Shown here piece by piece: positions 46,241 through 59,100 of a DNA stretch of 64,000 bases. How positions within the stretch are numbered: position 1 is the stretch's first letter; the number at the start of each line of letters is the position of its first letter. The stretch lies in assembly GCA_007922305.1 (NCBI GenBank), contig ML677326.1, positions 57,661,446 to 57,725,445 on the forward strand, read 5' to 3'. The translations under genes and the position numbers were made by a program. This stretch comes from Dermatemys mawii (Eukaryota; Chordata; Testudines; Dermatemydidae). A model generated the notes under the pieces. The model was not told where the DNA came from, searched no databases, and saw only the letters and a list, made by a program, of their open reading frames with translations.

Positions 46241-47922
46241 ACACATACAATTGTGTGTTTTCATGGGCTTGCCGCTTTCTGCTTCATGTGCTATTCATGC
46301 TTCACGTGATTTGAGTTTTCAGGTGATCATCTTATGGACTTGAGTCAAATAGATCTTGAGGAGGATAAATGTGTGTTGGCTTCTCTCTGTCAGCTTCAGG
46401 AACCTTCACAGTAAATATCGGTGTGCTGACAAAAGGATAACTAGAGGGTTTTGAGAGACATGAAGGAAGATGTAGATATATAACAAAATATTGTGGATAC
46501 TTTGTGAGCAAGTTATTTCCAACAATGCGCATATATGATTTATAGGCTTTAATATCCTAATAGTCTTTATATTTGCCTGAATTAGGTTTTTCTCACTTTT
46601 TCAAAGCCTGTCTAAAGATTACCAGCCTTTTTTTCTGGTAAATTCTTTTTCTCCTTCACATATATATCTTGTCACTCTGGATGTCCAGGGTGCTTACTCA
46701 AGATTAATTAGTGGTCCCAGGGAAGATGGTATAGATAAGTGAACACAAAGAAGGATGTCTGTCTAGAAAAAAAAGACTGAGATTTTCTGCTTGGCAGGTT
46801 TGGAGCATGCAAGATAAAATATTATTATAGCATGCATGCTATGTAAAATTTCTTATATAGACTTATAAATCACATCATATGCATAATACATTGAATTTTT
46901 ATAGTATGGCAAAAGGAAAATCCAACAATTCATTGTAGCAAAAATTAAATAATAATAAACATTTGTAAATATATTTATCTGGATTAATGTATTTCCCTAA
47001 TAATAACTGAGAAAATTTTTGATTTTCATATGAAAAGCAAGATGATTTTTTTTATTCATAGTATAAAAAAATTATATATCCTCTTGTTTTCCTGTGAGAA
47101 CATAGACAAAATAGCACTAACTTTCACAGAAATAGCCAGATAAAATAATCTTCCTGGATTCAATAAAAACTTTCTGCTACTAATTTTTAGTACCAATATT
47201 AGGTAATTCAGCATAACTTTCTATAAAAACAAATCAATTTATTGGAAAAATAGAATCCACATACAATTTGCTGATGGCTTGCTTATTACCTGGGTGTAAT
47301 TCATATCAATATAACTAATAGTTGAGCTTTAAGGTTTTGAGTTAGCTGCATCCAATATCCTCCATTGCTGCTGTATCCTTTATTGCCATCTTGTATCTTC
47401 TAAGAATCTCATTGAATATTCAGACAAGGAATTCTGAAATGCAGATACCCCAACAGAATAAAAATTTCCTGAGAATCCTTCTAACAAACTATATTTACAG
47501 TATTTTTTTATTTTATATTTTTATATTGTTTACTTCTACTTTACTTACCTATGCAATTAGTTCAAAGAATGTCTAACATTTATTTCTGTCATGATGTCAT
47601 TAAAGAGAGCTGCTGAAAATGATTATTTTTCTATGTTTAAAACTTAAAATATAAAACTTCTGTGTTTATATATTCAATATCCTTTCTGTGAAAATGTTAA
47701 TTTTTTTTAATCATATGGGACCTCTTACATTTGACATACTTAAGGCATCAGAATGTCATAATCTGGCCCTGCCTGACACTATAGCATCAGGACATAGGCA
47801 GGAGGGAAGCCATGTTTAGAAGTGGGATGCTATTACCTTCTGGAAGCTGGCTACCGCAGACTGCTACAGGTCCATTGCTAACCAGTTTAGCTTTGGCAAA
47901 TTCATTATGGGGGCTATGGTGA
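46241..47922. other. AT-rich non-coding DNA
   Basis: Very AT-rich, particularly 46800-47720. No gene, transposon end or microsatellite recognised. Confidence 0.5.
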
Positions 47923-48130
47923 CAGTTTTCTGAGGCAATCAGGTGTGTGATTTACTAAAGGTAAATCACACACCTGATTGCTTCAGAAAACTGAATTAAT
48001 TGATGGGATTAATTACTGGATTTGAGTGGTTCTATGGACTTCAACTTTCACACACCTGATTGCCTCAGAAAATGGAATTAATTGCTGGGATTAATTGCTG
48101 GATTTGAGTGGTTCTGTGGACTTCAGTGCA
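47923..48130. repeat. 33-bp hairpin followed by an 82-bp tandem duplication
   Basis: The arms 47923-47955 and 47961-47993 are reverse complements with one mismatch in 33, separated by TAAAG. The right arm also begins a tandem repeat: units start at 47967 and 48049 (82-base step) and share CACACACCTGATTG, GGATTAATT-CTGGATTTGAG and GTGGTTCT-TGGACTTCA. So one segment exists three times, once inverted. It may have formed by template switching followed by unequal exchange. The last unit runs into a half copy of palindromic repeat P1. Confidence 0.9.
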
Positions 48131-48164
48131 GCTATGCCAATATATACCAGCTGAGAATCTGGCC
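48116..48164. repeat. Right half of palindromic mini-repeat P1
   Basis: GACTTCAGTGCAGCTATGCC, then TATACCAGCTGAGAATCTGG and CC, matches the right half of the copy at 3271-3356. The left half is missing and is replaced by the 82-bp tandem unit. Confidence 0.55.
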
Positions 48165-51100
48165 ATAATTAGAATTCCTGGTTTTGGGGGATGTATTAAT
48201 TTCATATTGGAGGTTATTTTTAACAATTTATCAGTTTTATGTAGATGTGAAAAAATCTGTTTTGGGGGCTTTCTCTTTTGTATGTACTGTTATGAGTAAT
48301 CTTTGTAACATTCCCCGGTGTGCTTTAACATGTTGCAAATAGCACTATGTTAACATACGCTAGGGAACCTTTAGTGCACAGCAGCAAATAATGCATGTGC
48401 AGTGAGCTTTAGAAATCCTACCGTGTAGTCTGAATTACTGCTCCATGTAGATAAGCCCTTATGTACAAGTAACCATTTCTGGAGTTTTCCTAGTGTTTAT
48501 TATATATGTATTATTTGCGGGGGGGAATCAGACATCTTTTATTGCTGTTTATTGGCTAAATCAGAAGCCCTATCTATAATGTGCACATATAGTAACAAAT
48601 GTAGAAATTGCTTAATGCACCTATTGGTGGAAATTGCAGAATTACCAATGATTTCTTCTAGTTTTCAAGATATCTAAGGATTTATAATAGGGGAAATAAG
48701 AGCCAGTGGGTCTCTGCACCCCATTTTGTTTTATTTTTGAGTGGAAATATTTGTAAATATGTTTCTTGTTGTTCTCTTTATAAGTAGATCAATGCATTAA
48801 AGTTGAAATAAGTCATCATCTACACCATCTATATTACATCTCTGGTGTATGCAATATGAAATGTCAACTAAAGCTAGCCAAATAATACAGAAAGTGACTG
48901 ATATTTTGAGTTTTCTCTGCTGCTGTTCACCATGAGATCATTGATTGTTCACAAGTACTTGGATGACCTACTTATATGTGAATTACAAAGGAATCCAAGA
49001 AATTTAGCATGAATCATTGTTTATCTAAAATTCATGCAGGAAATGCTCTTCAGTTTTTATCATTTGTCATCCTGCTTAAAAACTTTCAGTCCATCAGTAA
49101 GGGACCAGAAAACATATCATAGAATAGCATACAGTAACTTAGAGGACCACTCCTCAAACACAAAGAGCAAACAAATAGTAAAACTGAACAGCAAAAGAAA
49201 GCTGACACTCACTAAACTCGATAGTAAGTGAATACTTATAAATGAATCCCTTCATAGAAATCACAAATGATTCACAAACAGAAAAAGGCACTGAATTTGA
49301 TGTGTAATTATTTCCAAATAGTTATTTGACCACTTTCAGCGATTGCATTGAACATCATGCCCAATTCAGTATTCATTAACATTAAGGGTAAATCCTGAGC
49401 TTGAACCCTTTTTGAATTGCCCACTTGTCTCTAAATATCTTTAAAAGAATTTTTGATGTATTGAAGCAAGTCATACCTGTGATCTTTGTCACTATTTATG
49501 GGCGCTGGCTTGATTCTCTGTTCTGCCCACCTGTGACTGACTAGGGGGAGCCCTAACTTAGATCGTTGGTGTAAGATCCCTAAGGGATCCTAGGTCAGTG
49601 GAAGATCAGGCACAACTGAGCACCATTTGGCCATGCCTTCCTCCTATCTGACTCACCTCAGAATGCCTTTAAGTTTTCACTCTCCTCCTGCACTCTGAAT
49701 ATCTTGTATGCCAGAAGTGGAAGGTACACCTCACCATCTTCTGCTCCACGTGCAAGATGCCATGCTTTGATTGTGATTTCTCTAACAAACACATAGCAAT
49801 GTGTGGGTTTTTTTAAAGAAAGCAGAAAAATCCTAAAATTGTGCCAAAATAAGACACTGCACATCTTTCTCCCCTGGGAGAAAGATGAGAGAACAAACAG
49901 CTGATGTGTAGTCATGTTGCTTAATACACTGCTAGTAAATGATCTCAAGATATTATGGTGATGGAGGTATAAGAATATAAATAGAATAGAAACAGAGCAG
50001 CCACCTCTTCCAAATTTCTATGAGTAGAGCCTGCCTGAACAGGAAAAATTCTCTATATGGTCCTAAATTGCCATAGTGGGCCAGAAAATCCAACCCTCTG
50101 CATCTTACTCTTAGTTCATCTGAGTAACTATTTTATCAGAACACACTGATACTTGTAGAGGATTAAAAATATAATTACATTAAGAAAAGACAATAAGGAG
50201 GTTAATCTCAATACTTGTGTGAGACACCTATTGATGATAATAAGAGTAAGTCACATATATTAATGGAAGAATATATCCATTAGTGCTCAGTAAAATTCTG
50301 TCATATGAGGGAGTATATCTCAAAGTGTGGTATTGATTTTCAATTTATTTCATTACATTCAAAGCTGACTTATTGACTTCACCAATATCAATCAGTGGGA
50401 TTGTGAATTTGCTCCAATAGGAGCTGTGGCTAAAAACCTCGAGCAACTACCTCAAAAAATACACCTTGGTAGTTGTGATTGTTGTAATACTTAAGTATTA
50501 CATGTAATAAACCACACTCAGAGTGGACATATAAGAATGAATATTTATTTCAGGGTTCTGATAGATACATAGCACTATTATTGTTGGCATGATTTATAAT
50601 GTGAGAACTGTGTTTTTTAAGGAATACCACTTGTATTGTACAGCTGAGCATTCTGTAGAATATTCTGTACATGTGGTGTATTCTAAGGGCCAATTTTACA
50701 AAAGTGTGCCTTTAGCAGGCACTACTTGTGCTTGTAATTCCGTGCCCATTTTTGAACTGCACCTCTTTCATCCCTCAAAATTCTTAAGCCTTAAACAAGC
50801 TCCCAATTCCAGTGCAAGTCAGACAGTTAGAGACACATGTATTTTGATTTGCACACATACTTCGTTTCATAGGCACAAAGTTATAGGTGCTAATTGTACC
50901 CAACAAAGGGAAGCTGAGCCTTAGCTTAGATTAAATGTACAACATAGAGAATATCAAACTAGGTAAATACAAATGAACACAAAGTAGAAGCTTTACTTTA
51001 TCTCAATAATATAGTGCCAACATGAATGTCTCAAACTCTGCCTTGTAGCAAATTAAAATAACCTAAAAATCACAAGTTGGGTCATAAATATGCAGTACAT

Positions 51101-51183
51101 ACAACTTTTTAGGATTTTATCTCTAAATTCATTTAAGTGCCCTGATTTAGATGGTATGCTAAGAGACTCCAAAAGTACCTTTG
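48165..51183. other. AT-rich non-coding DNA; nothing recognised
   Basis: No transposon ends or protein motifs were found. The frames 49034-49231, 49658-49948 and 50589-50924 have no domain. The stretch 48760-49400 lacks visible repeats. Confidence 0.45.
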
Positions 51184-51306
51184 GGGTGATCAGACATCAA
51201 ATGTGAAAAATTGGGACAGGGGGTGGGGAAGGATAATAGGAGCCTATGTAAGAAAAAGACCCCAGAATCAGGACTGTCCCTATAAAATCGGGACATTGGG
51301 TCACCC
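51184..51306 (-). mobile_element. Short TA-type MITE (family T1), copy 2, reversed
   Basis: GGGTGATCAGACATCAAATG on the left and, on the right, CTGTCCCTATAAAATCGGGA followed by GGGTCACCC show the family T1 unit in reverse orientation relative to the other two copies. The flanking bases are TG and CA rather than TA, so the duplication has mutated or the edge is off by a base. Confidence 0.7.
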
Positions 51307-51588
51307 CAGGTACCTTTAACTTGTAGGTAACTCTGCTATTGACCTCAATGAGAGTATCATGCCTGGATTAATAGCACTATAGATTATACAGTGTAGATTG
51401 TGATTCACTGAAAAGTGGTGAGCTCCAGCAAGAACTTCATTAATTGATTTTTCATTGATCTTGTGGTGTAAGAACACTTCACTTTACAGTGAGTCAGTCA
51501 TCTCTATAAGGAGAGCACAGAGAAGAACTTTTATTTTTCACTTCTGTTGGTGAGGACCCATAACAGTGGCTTGTGCAGTGAATCTACA
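51307..51588. other. No gene seen
   Basis: A short unique stretch between the T1 MITE and the hAT-type element. Confidence 0.4.
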
Positions 51589-51596
51589 CTCCAGAG

Positions 51597-52309
51597 CAGT
51601 GGTTCCCAAACTTTAACAACCTGTGAACCCCTTTCACTAAAATGTCAAGTCTTGCGAGCACACTCCTAAAAATGAATATTTCAAGGGATTTTCTCCTTTA
51701 CCTGAGTATAAATTATAAAAGCAGTGATCTTGGAAATATAAAATTTGTTTTTATGACATGCTTATTACACATTATTTATTTTTATTACATTATGAAAAGG
51801 GCAATACTCTTCCAAAACCTCACTTTCATAGCTTGTATCACTTTGAATAAGCCTGTTATAAAACAAGGCTCCTATGTTTCTTCAAGGAGTATCAGATGTG
51901 AAACAGCATGAAGGTATTTAAAAAGTCAGCTCAGAGTTCCTCCTATACAAGCATTCAGGTCTTGAGCAGTCCAGGCAAACAACTCACAATACAACAAAGC
52001 TTAAACTTGTTCTTCATAATTTTAAAAACAACACTAGCTGCCTATTTAATTTTAAGAACAGCAAAAAATAGCCACCTCCATTTCCATCTTTTATAAGTAT
52101 CTTGAAGTTTAAATCACCTCAGTGTGATAGAGATGCTTGCTTTGATCTGCTTAGCTCTTGGAAGTCCAGGAACTTTGGGCTGCTGGCCCAGTGCTGCGCG
52201 ATCTCTCTAGGGACAGTTAAGTCCTCCATTAGGGAATTTTTTCCCGAGAACCTCCTGTAACATTTTGTGAACCCCCAGAGGTTCACGAACCTCAGTTTGG
52301 TAACCACTG
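51597..52309. mobile_element. hAT-type non-autonomous transposon, 713 bp
   Basis: The ends CAGTGGTTCCCAAAC and, reversed, CAGTGGTTACCAAAC are inverted repeats with a single mismatch. The 8 bases outside are CTCCAGAG on the left (51589-51596) and CTCCCGAG on the right (52310-52317), a target duplication with one change. The body is AT-rich; the 89-codon frame 51642-51911 has no similarity to transposase. It needed a transposase from elsewhere. Confidence 0.85.
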
Positions 52310-52317
52310 CTCCCGAG

Positions 52318-52639
52318 TAATAACTTTCTTACTTCACTCAAAGTAATTATCTTTTATATTACCATTATCTTAATATTTTCTGTACATTACATATGCAGCA
52401 TGGTATGTGATAATTTAATTCTACAAAGAAGCTGGTTCCAAAGACTTGTTTTACTTTCTAAATGTCAAGTTTTCTGATTTCTGAGTGTTCATGATTTGGT
52501 TGGTGAAGCATAGACAAGCTATGATAGATTGGGGATGATAGGCAGCAAGGGAAACATCTCCAGAAATTCTGTAATTTTCAGGTTTGTGTGTAAATAGATT
52601 TGATGCTTTAGGGTTTCATCCTGCTCAGGAAGGGTTTGT
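52318..52639. other. No gene seen
   Basis: AT-rich spacer without identifiable elements. Confidence 0.4.
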
Positions 52640-53690
52640 CATCATCTGCCCTGTAACTTTGGGTGCTTCTGTGCTATACAACTTTGGCTTAGAGCTCTGA
52701 TGCCAGCAGCCTGCTCACAGCACATTGGCCTCACCGTGGGGCTTCCCCCAGCCTGATTACTTCTTGCAGGGTGACACCCACAGCCCTTCCACTCCCAAGT
52801 CTCTCCTGCAGTATCCAGTCCCTCTCATTGGACCTTCACAGAAGTTTTCAACTTCGCTGCCTCCAAAGAGACAGATAACATGTTAGCTTGTTTGCCTGAA
52901 AACCCACACATCAATTTAATACACTGCACTGAGATGACTATGTGATAAAACAAGAATAAGTTTACTAACAAGGGATGTAAGTTTAAGTGATTTTAAATAA
53001 GTGTAAAAAATAGGAAAGATTGCAAATAAAACAAACAAAACATGCTTTCTAATGACTAGCAATCTACAATCTTTGCTTAAGCAATTTCCTCCTTACATCA
53101 AGTTATCAGTATCCCTAGACCTCTGGACCAGAGGACCCAATTTTTAGGCTCAAAGGGTACTGTACCCTATTGTCCTCTCATTAATGGATAACAACATGTT
53201 TTTTTGCCACTGCTTTTATCATCCCAAAGTTCATTGACCCTGTTTCAAGAGGCAGTAATCCCTCTTTGGGCGTGTAGTCTCAATCCCTGGTCAAAAGTGT
53301 CATGTGATCATCTTCCCCCTCTTGATTCCCTGATGACTTTGTTTACCTTAAACATAAATGTACGTCCCATTGTCTCCGGTTACACTTTTTTAAATTTACA
53401 TTGGAGACAGTCAAGCCTGTGAAATGATATTCTTTTCTCTAGGACTGGCTGGGCTTACGCATTGTCTGTCAAACGCTTTCAAGAAATGTATTTCTAGCAC
53501 GCAGCTATAATTCTTTATCCACCATTTGTACGTACATCATTCAATAGCATTAATGATCAGCATACTATGAGTCTGCATAGGAAACCTTACATGGCACCTT
53601 TTAGATACAGATTAAGCAGGCCTAATGGGTTATGGTAGGGTGTTCCCTCTGCCACTTGGCATTGAGGAGCTCCCTGCATTACAACATTGT
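52640..53690. repeat. Probable old retroelement-like repeat, about 1 kb
   Basis: The order of blocks (GGGTGACACCCACAGCCCTTC, CAGTATCCAGTCCCTCTCAT, AAGAATAAGTTTACTAACAAG, CCCATTGTCTCCGGTTACAC, CACTTGGCATTGAGGAGCTC) resembles a repeat that I associate with turtle genomes, perhaps an LTR read backwards. The similarly built final kilobase of the window shares the general theme of TTTA-T-AACAA and TTTAAGTGATTT-like phrases. The ends were not located. No coding frame of interest. Confidence 0.35.
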
Positions 53691-54238
53691 TCCTTTTATG
53701 CTGGATTATCTGAATTTCTTTCTGCTATGAGCATATGTCTCTCGTCTTTCTGCTTTCAGATAAAAGCTGAGGATCTAGCTCCATGATTGCTTCAAAATTT
53801 AATATTAAGTCATCAGAAATGGCTGTTCCTGATTAAAATCAAACATTTGGACATACTCTCATGAGCAATAACAAGATCAGATCAGGGCTCCTGGCTAGAA
53901 GGATGGTTTAATTGAGGATACCATTACAACAGGGAGCACTAATCAATTTTTATATACTTTTTAATATGTTACTTCAACCCTGTCTTTTACGAACATTTGA
54001 AAGGATGTTATGTCAACTGTCTCATAAAAGCCAATAACAAGTAGTGTAATCAGACTTTAAATATCGTTACCTGCTTTAACTCTGTAAATAATTCTTATTT
54101 CTTTTTCTTAGGTAATAAATCTTTAAATAATTTAATTATTATAGGATTGTCTACAAGCGTTGTCTTTGAGAAATCTAGGGTACAATTGACTAGTCCTTTG
54201 GGACTGGAAGTAACCTGAATAATATTTTGGTGGTTTTG
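53691..54238. other. No gene seen; right end may belong to an older repeat
   Basis: The last about 100 bases and the sequence after the hAT insert (54832-55080) may be the two parts of one old repeat of unknown class into which the hAT-type element jumped. Otherwise featureless. Confidence 0.35.
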
Positions 54239-54246
54239 GTGTAAGG

Positions 54247-54823
54247 CAGAGGTCTCCAAACTACAGCCCGAGGGCCGGATCCGGCCCACGGCTTCAATTT
54301 GTCCAGCCCCCCCAACGAATAGGGGAGAAGTGAGCAGGCAAAGGCTGCTGCAGGTAAGCAGGCATGCTGAGCAGGTAGGGGGAGGGGCCTCTGGCAGCAG
54401 CTCGCATGTGGGAGCAGCTGAGCTGAGCTGTATGGAGGGCTGAGTGCCCCCAAAAGCCAGTGTCCCCCAAAAAGGGGAGCCAGCTTAGAGGAGAGTCGCT
54501 GCTGCAGCTGAGCAGGCACAGATCCCTGCCTTAGAGTAAAAATAAAAGCCAGCTGCTTAATTACATCTCCAATAAATGGAGTAAAGAAGATGGAAATAAA
54601 CTTTAAAAATGTGAAATGATTTTTAATGTACTGATAAACATTTTGTGTGATTTCACAGTACCTGCACTGATTATACAGCTACTATTATACCTGATTTAGA
54701 ATTTAATGCAACACCGACACAGTAGAGTAGTGTTCAGTTTTGTTACGATTTGCATATATTTAATTTTTTCCACAGTCGCTTCAGCCCGTGAAGCCCTTGT
54801 ATCATAAAGTTTGAAGACCCCCA
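54247..54823. mobile_element. hAT-type non-autonomous transposon, 577 bp
   Basis: The 8-bp word GTGTAAGG flanks it perfectly at 54239-54246 and 54824-54831. The left end CAGAGGTCTCCAAACTA and the reversed right end TGGGGGTCTTCAAACTT are inverted repeats. The left part has GGGCCGGATCCGGCCCACG, typical of hAT elements that spread in vertebrates. No transposase frame; the minus frame 54190-54519 crosses the left edge and is meaningless. Confidence 0.88.
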
Positions 54824-54831
54824 GTGTAAGG

Positions 54832-55257
54832 GATCATCTGTCACAAAAGTAGTCTTGTCTGGGGGCAAGAAAAATCAGAGTTCCTAAGGGAACTGTCTGT
54901 GACTCCCTTTTAAGGATATTATAGTGCTCAAGGAATTCACACTTGATACTTGGTTGGTGAAATCTAAGCATTAGAGCACACAACCAACTTGGGGTTTGTT
55001 CCTTGTTTCTTAACAGTCTGCCCTGAGGTTGGCACTCACTCATGAGCCACTCTAGATAGCTTGACACTTATGTTGTACAAAACATGCCATGGGATCTCGT
55101 TGCCCATCTACGGTATTTCTAAGGCACCTATCACCTGGTTATCAAAACATTAACATGCTTATACAGAAGGCAGATTTTATCTGAAATACCCCAAGCACTG
55201 TAAACCATGTTAATTCAATTTATTTCTAATTCAGCCTCATACCATGACATTTTAGGC
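54832..55257. other. Continuation of the older repeat, then spacer
   Basis: The sequence to about 55080 seems to continue what lies before 54239; I could not name it. The frame 54834-55067 (minus) has no domain. Confidence 0.35.
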
Positions 55258-55705
55258 ATGAGTGTCACAAGAATGGTAAAGGATTGGAAAACATGCTCTA
55301 TAGCGATAGACTCAAGGAGCTCAATCATCTTAACAAAGAGAAGGTTAAGGGGTGATGTGATTACAGTCTATAAGTACCCACCTGGGGAATAAATGTTTAA
55401 TAATGGACCTTCCAATCTAGTAGACAAAGGTATAACACAATCCAATGGCTGGAAGACAAAGCTAGACACACTCTGACTAGAAATAAGGCATAAACTTTTA
55501 AGTGAGAGTAATTAACCTTTGGAACAATTTTCCAAGGATAGTGGCAAATTTTCCAACACTGACAATTTTAAAATCAAGATCAGGTGCTTTTCCAAAAGAT
55601 TTTGCTCTCACAATTATTTTGGGGAACTCTCTGGCCTGTGTCGCGCAAGAGGTCAGACTTGTGGTCCATGCTGGCCTTAGAATCTCTCAGTTCATATAAC
55701 CTAAT
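55258..55705 (+). mobile_element. CR1 LINE 3' fragment, diverged
   Basis: The order AAAGGATTGGAAAACATGCTC, AGACTCAAGGAGCTCAATC, ATAACACAATCCAATGGCTGG, CTAGAAATAAGGCATAAAC, TTAACCTTTGGAACAATTTTC and GAGGTCAGACTTGTGG is that of the end of CR1 ORF2 and the 3' region, the same subfamily as at 59672-60600. It has stops and small deletions (frames 55207-55392 and 55502-55699 are pieces). It ends about 30 bases before the hAT-type element at 55734. Confidence 0.85.
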
Positions 55706-55733
55706 GCACACATTCTCATTATATTATTGCTTA

Positions 55734-56138
55734 CAAGGCTGTCCCTAGCTATTCTGGGGCCCCATGCAGCCCCAGGCCTCCTTCTGGGGGAGGCTGGCTT
55801 TGGGGACAGGGTGGAATCACCAGCGGCGCAGCTGGGGCCGGGTCGCTGCACTTCCTGCCATCAGTGAGTGCAGGCCTGGCCCTGCTGCAGTCCTCAGGAG
55901 AGTGGGAGCACAGCTAGGGTGGAGCTGGGGCAGGAAGAGGGTGGGGCAGGGGCTTTGGGGAAGGGGCAGGGCTGGGGCAGAGCAAGGGTGGGAAGAGGTG
56001 GGGCAGGTGCCATAGGGAAGAGGCGGAGCAGGGGCTGGAGCAGCATGCAACTGCATAGGACACCAGGGAATTTCGTGCCCCAAATTTCCTGATGCCCTAC
56101 GCAGCTGCGTACTTTGCGTATGGGTAGGGATGGCCCTG
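55734..56138. mobile_element. hAT-type non-autonomous transposon, GC-rich, 405 bp
   Basis: The 8-bp word ATTGCTTA flanks it perfectly at 55726-55733 and 56139-56146. The ends CAAGGCTGTCCCTA and, reversed, CAGGGCCATCCCTA match at 11 of 14 positions. The body is GC-rich with repeated GGGGCAG and GGTGGGGCAGG words. The frames on both strands reflect composition. No transposase remains. Confidence 0.88.
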
Positions 56139-56146
56139 ATTGCTTA

Positions 56147-59100
56147 ATTAGTGGGACTTGGCTCTTACTGACAAAATGTGATGTTAACTAAAAAAATTCT
56201 GCATATAAACCTAACAAAGAATAACTAATGCTAAACCCCTACATACTTCATGGTTCTGATATCATAGTTCTCTGGAGTATTGCTTTTACAGTAACTATAC
56301 TGTATTACCAGAACCCTAGGATTTGTGTGTATAGCCTTGTAACTTGACCATATGTATAGTGTCCTCTGTATATTACAACTGACTAAATATACTATATTTA
56401 TGAAGCTTCTGGATTTTTATGGTGTAAGAAATCATAATATAAAATTTAATACTGTCATTTTTTTCAAACTTTTTTTACCACTTTATTCCAAGAATGGCCT
56501 GGGTCATAAACATTAGTCATCTTCCAGGAAATCAGAACAGTGATACTAAAACCTAGTCTATTGAGAATGGCCTTTATGAGTCAAAACCAACTTGTGTTTC
56601 AACCTTTTTTGTAGCAAATGCTTAATAATGCATTATTCTGTCTAGCATGGCTATAATTTCTGTTTAGGCTGTCAAAGGAAATATCTGAGTTTAAAAAACA
56701 GAATGGTTCAGAATAAGCAGCACACTTCTGCACTTAATGAACAGACCTATTGCACTGCATTTAATTTAACAATGCTGAATGAGTCAGCATAATTCCAAAT
56801 ACTGTTGAAGGTATAAGGCAAAGAGCAGGAATCAAAAAGTCACTTGTCTTCCTACTTTGTGATACAGTGAACTACGGCATACCTTCCAATTGCCCCACGT
56901 GGCCTGGTTCTTGGCTGATGTTCACACTTGTCATAAAGATCACAGTACAAAAGTTATGTCTTAGGAAAACAACAGTAGAACAGAGTAAAGAGGGAATAAG
57001 AAGAACTGAAAAGTAATTTCTCAGCCTTCAAACATTTCCTTAAAGGCCACAAGGTACTATGCCTGCTACATGGTATATACTTACAGAAAATAGTACCTCC
57101 AAGGGTTAGAATTTTACATTTCCAGTGGAAATTGAAAGCTGGAAACCTATTTCTTTTATTATTTGATTTGGAATGGATGCGTCCAAGCAGCATATCTAAG
57201 AATAAATGGCTATTAACATTCTATTTATGACTTTCTATTTTTAACTAAACTATTCCATACAGTATTAGCATCATATTTTGTATAAAAGGTGTCAGATAAT
57301 CAGATCAATCAAATATGAAAAAGATCAATACATTATCTTGTCTCTCTACCCTTTGCCAATGTCAAATTAGTCCCTATGATATATTCTTCAGTGCTTGTAC
57401 AACCCAGTTTTAAGTGACTCAAGTAATAGGATTGCTACTACTTTCGTAAGGCAATGGCTAATCTGTTCTATTTTCTTTAAAGATGATGGCCAGTTACTTG
57501 CATGGAAATGGTCCCTGAAGCACATACTAAGGCTTATCTATGTTACAATGACCACCCTGCACTTTTAAGTGAGGGAGGAGAAGTGTTTGGCTGGCTGGCA
57601 GAGTGAAGAGAATAGTGCTTTATGGCTGAGGGCGGGGAGGAAGATGAAAACTGCTGCAAAAGGATGAGCGCGGTCGCTGTCTCTTCCCCTGGGAATGCAG
57701 GGTTTTAAATGGGGCAGCTGAGGCACTGGCCTCAAGCCTTCCTTTTTACATGTGTGACTGGATAAATGGCTTGGGAAAGGACTTAAAAAGAGGCCTTCAT
57801 TAAAGGAACAAATGAGGGGCGGTTGGGGACTCCTATGATTGGTATGGCAAGGAGCCAACCCCCCATTCCTATAGCCCACTTCAACCCTCTTACGAGCAGT
57901 GTGGTGGATGGTAAGGTCCTGGAAATGGATTTCTTGGAGAGACCTGAAAGGAAAAAGATAAGGAGCTGGTAGGTCTCTCCCTCTCCTGCCCCCTGCCCAC
58001 ACAGACACACACAACCATGAAGAGGAAAAGACTCCCCCCTCCCACCCGCGTAAAGGTAATTATGGAATAAACATGGGGTTGCCTGCACTGTACACTGTTA
58101 TCTGCCAGGTAATTCAAGATATCTAACAATAAAGTTGTGGCTGGATTAAACCAATGTCAAATGTCTCCTGTCCATCTTTCGGCATAGCAAGACAATGCAT
58201 GTACAAAACTTATCTTGGTAAATGGTACTTACATGCTATGCCAGTAGTGAGTTACTGAAGACATTCCACTAAAACAGTTAGCTCTTTGTGCAGTATCATG
58301 CTGATCTGTCTACCTAGCTATATTTCAAGAAGTTTTCAGAAAGACTGCATATCTTTTTCACGTATTATCACCAAAGAAAATAATTGAAACAGGTTGTATT
58401 TACAAGGCAATACTGTAATGACCAACACAATTACTGTATGCACAAAATTTTATATTTCCCTAGACAAATTGGGTAAATGTTTGAACAAGTAATTGTACTT
58501 GCAATCACTTCATTTGTGTGCACTGTGGTGCATCATGGGAGATGTAGTCCAGCTAGGGAACTCATCCTATAGAGGTGAATAGGAGTATAAATTGCCCAGC
58601 TGCAGCTTCCACAACTCTGAACCAACATATTTTAATTTTTGGTTTAAGTTTAATTTTTTTTAGTTTTAAGTTTTTTGCCCAAATGTAAAAATATTTCATA
58701 GGAGGAAAAATTCTATCCAATTCTAAAAAACATAAATGTATCAAACTTTTGAAATCTCAGTAGTGGCTTGGTTTGACAGCATGGCAAATGATTGTGTCAG
58801 ATCTTATTTTATCTGAAGCAGTTTGTCCACTCCCAATAACAATTTAAAGTTTTACCCAGGTTTCACTGCTTCAGCTAACATTCAGCACTGTCTGCCAAAT
58901 ATCACTATAATACAGATCACCTCTATCTGTTGCCAAAGATTTAATGCCCTAGCATTACATTTTGAGTTTTGTGATTTTGTTAGAGAGCAGCAGGGTTATG
59001 AAAGAAAGTTTGTTTGAATGCAATTCACCTACCCCCTTAAAGTAATTTTAAAATGAAAGTATATTATTTTCTGCTTTTAGTTATTCAGTAGATCCTCTGG

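Noticed and set aside
57565..58014. 149-codon frame on the minus strand
   Set aside because: No domain is recognisable, two other frames overlap it in the same direction, and the sequence is rich in Ser, Pro and His as expected from a GC-rich random frame.
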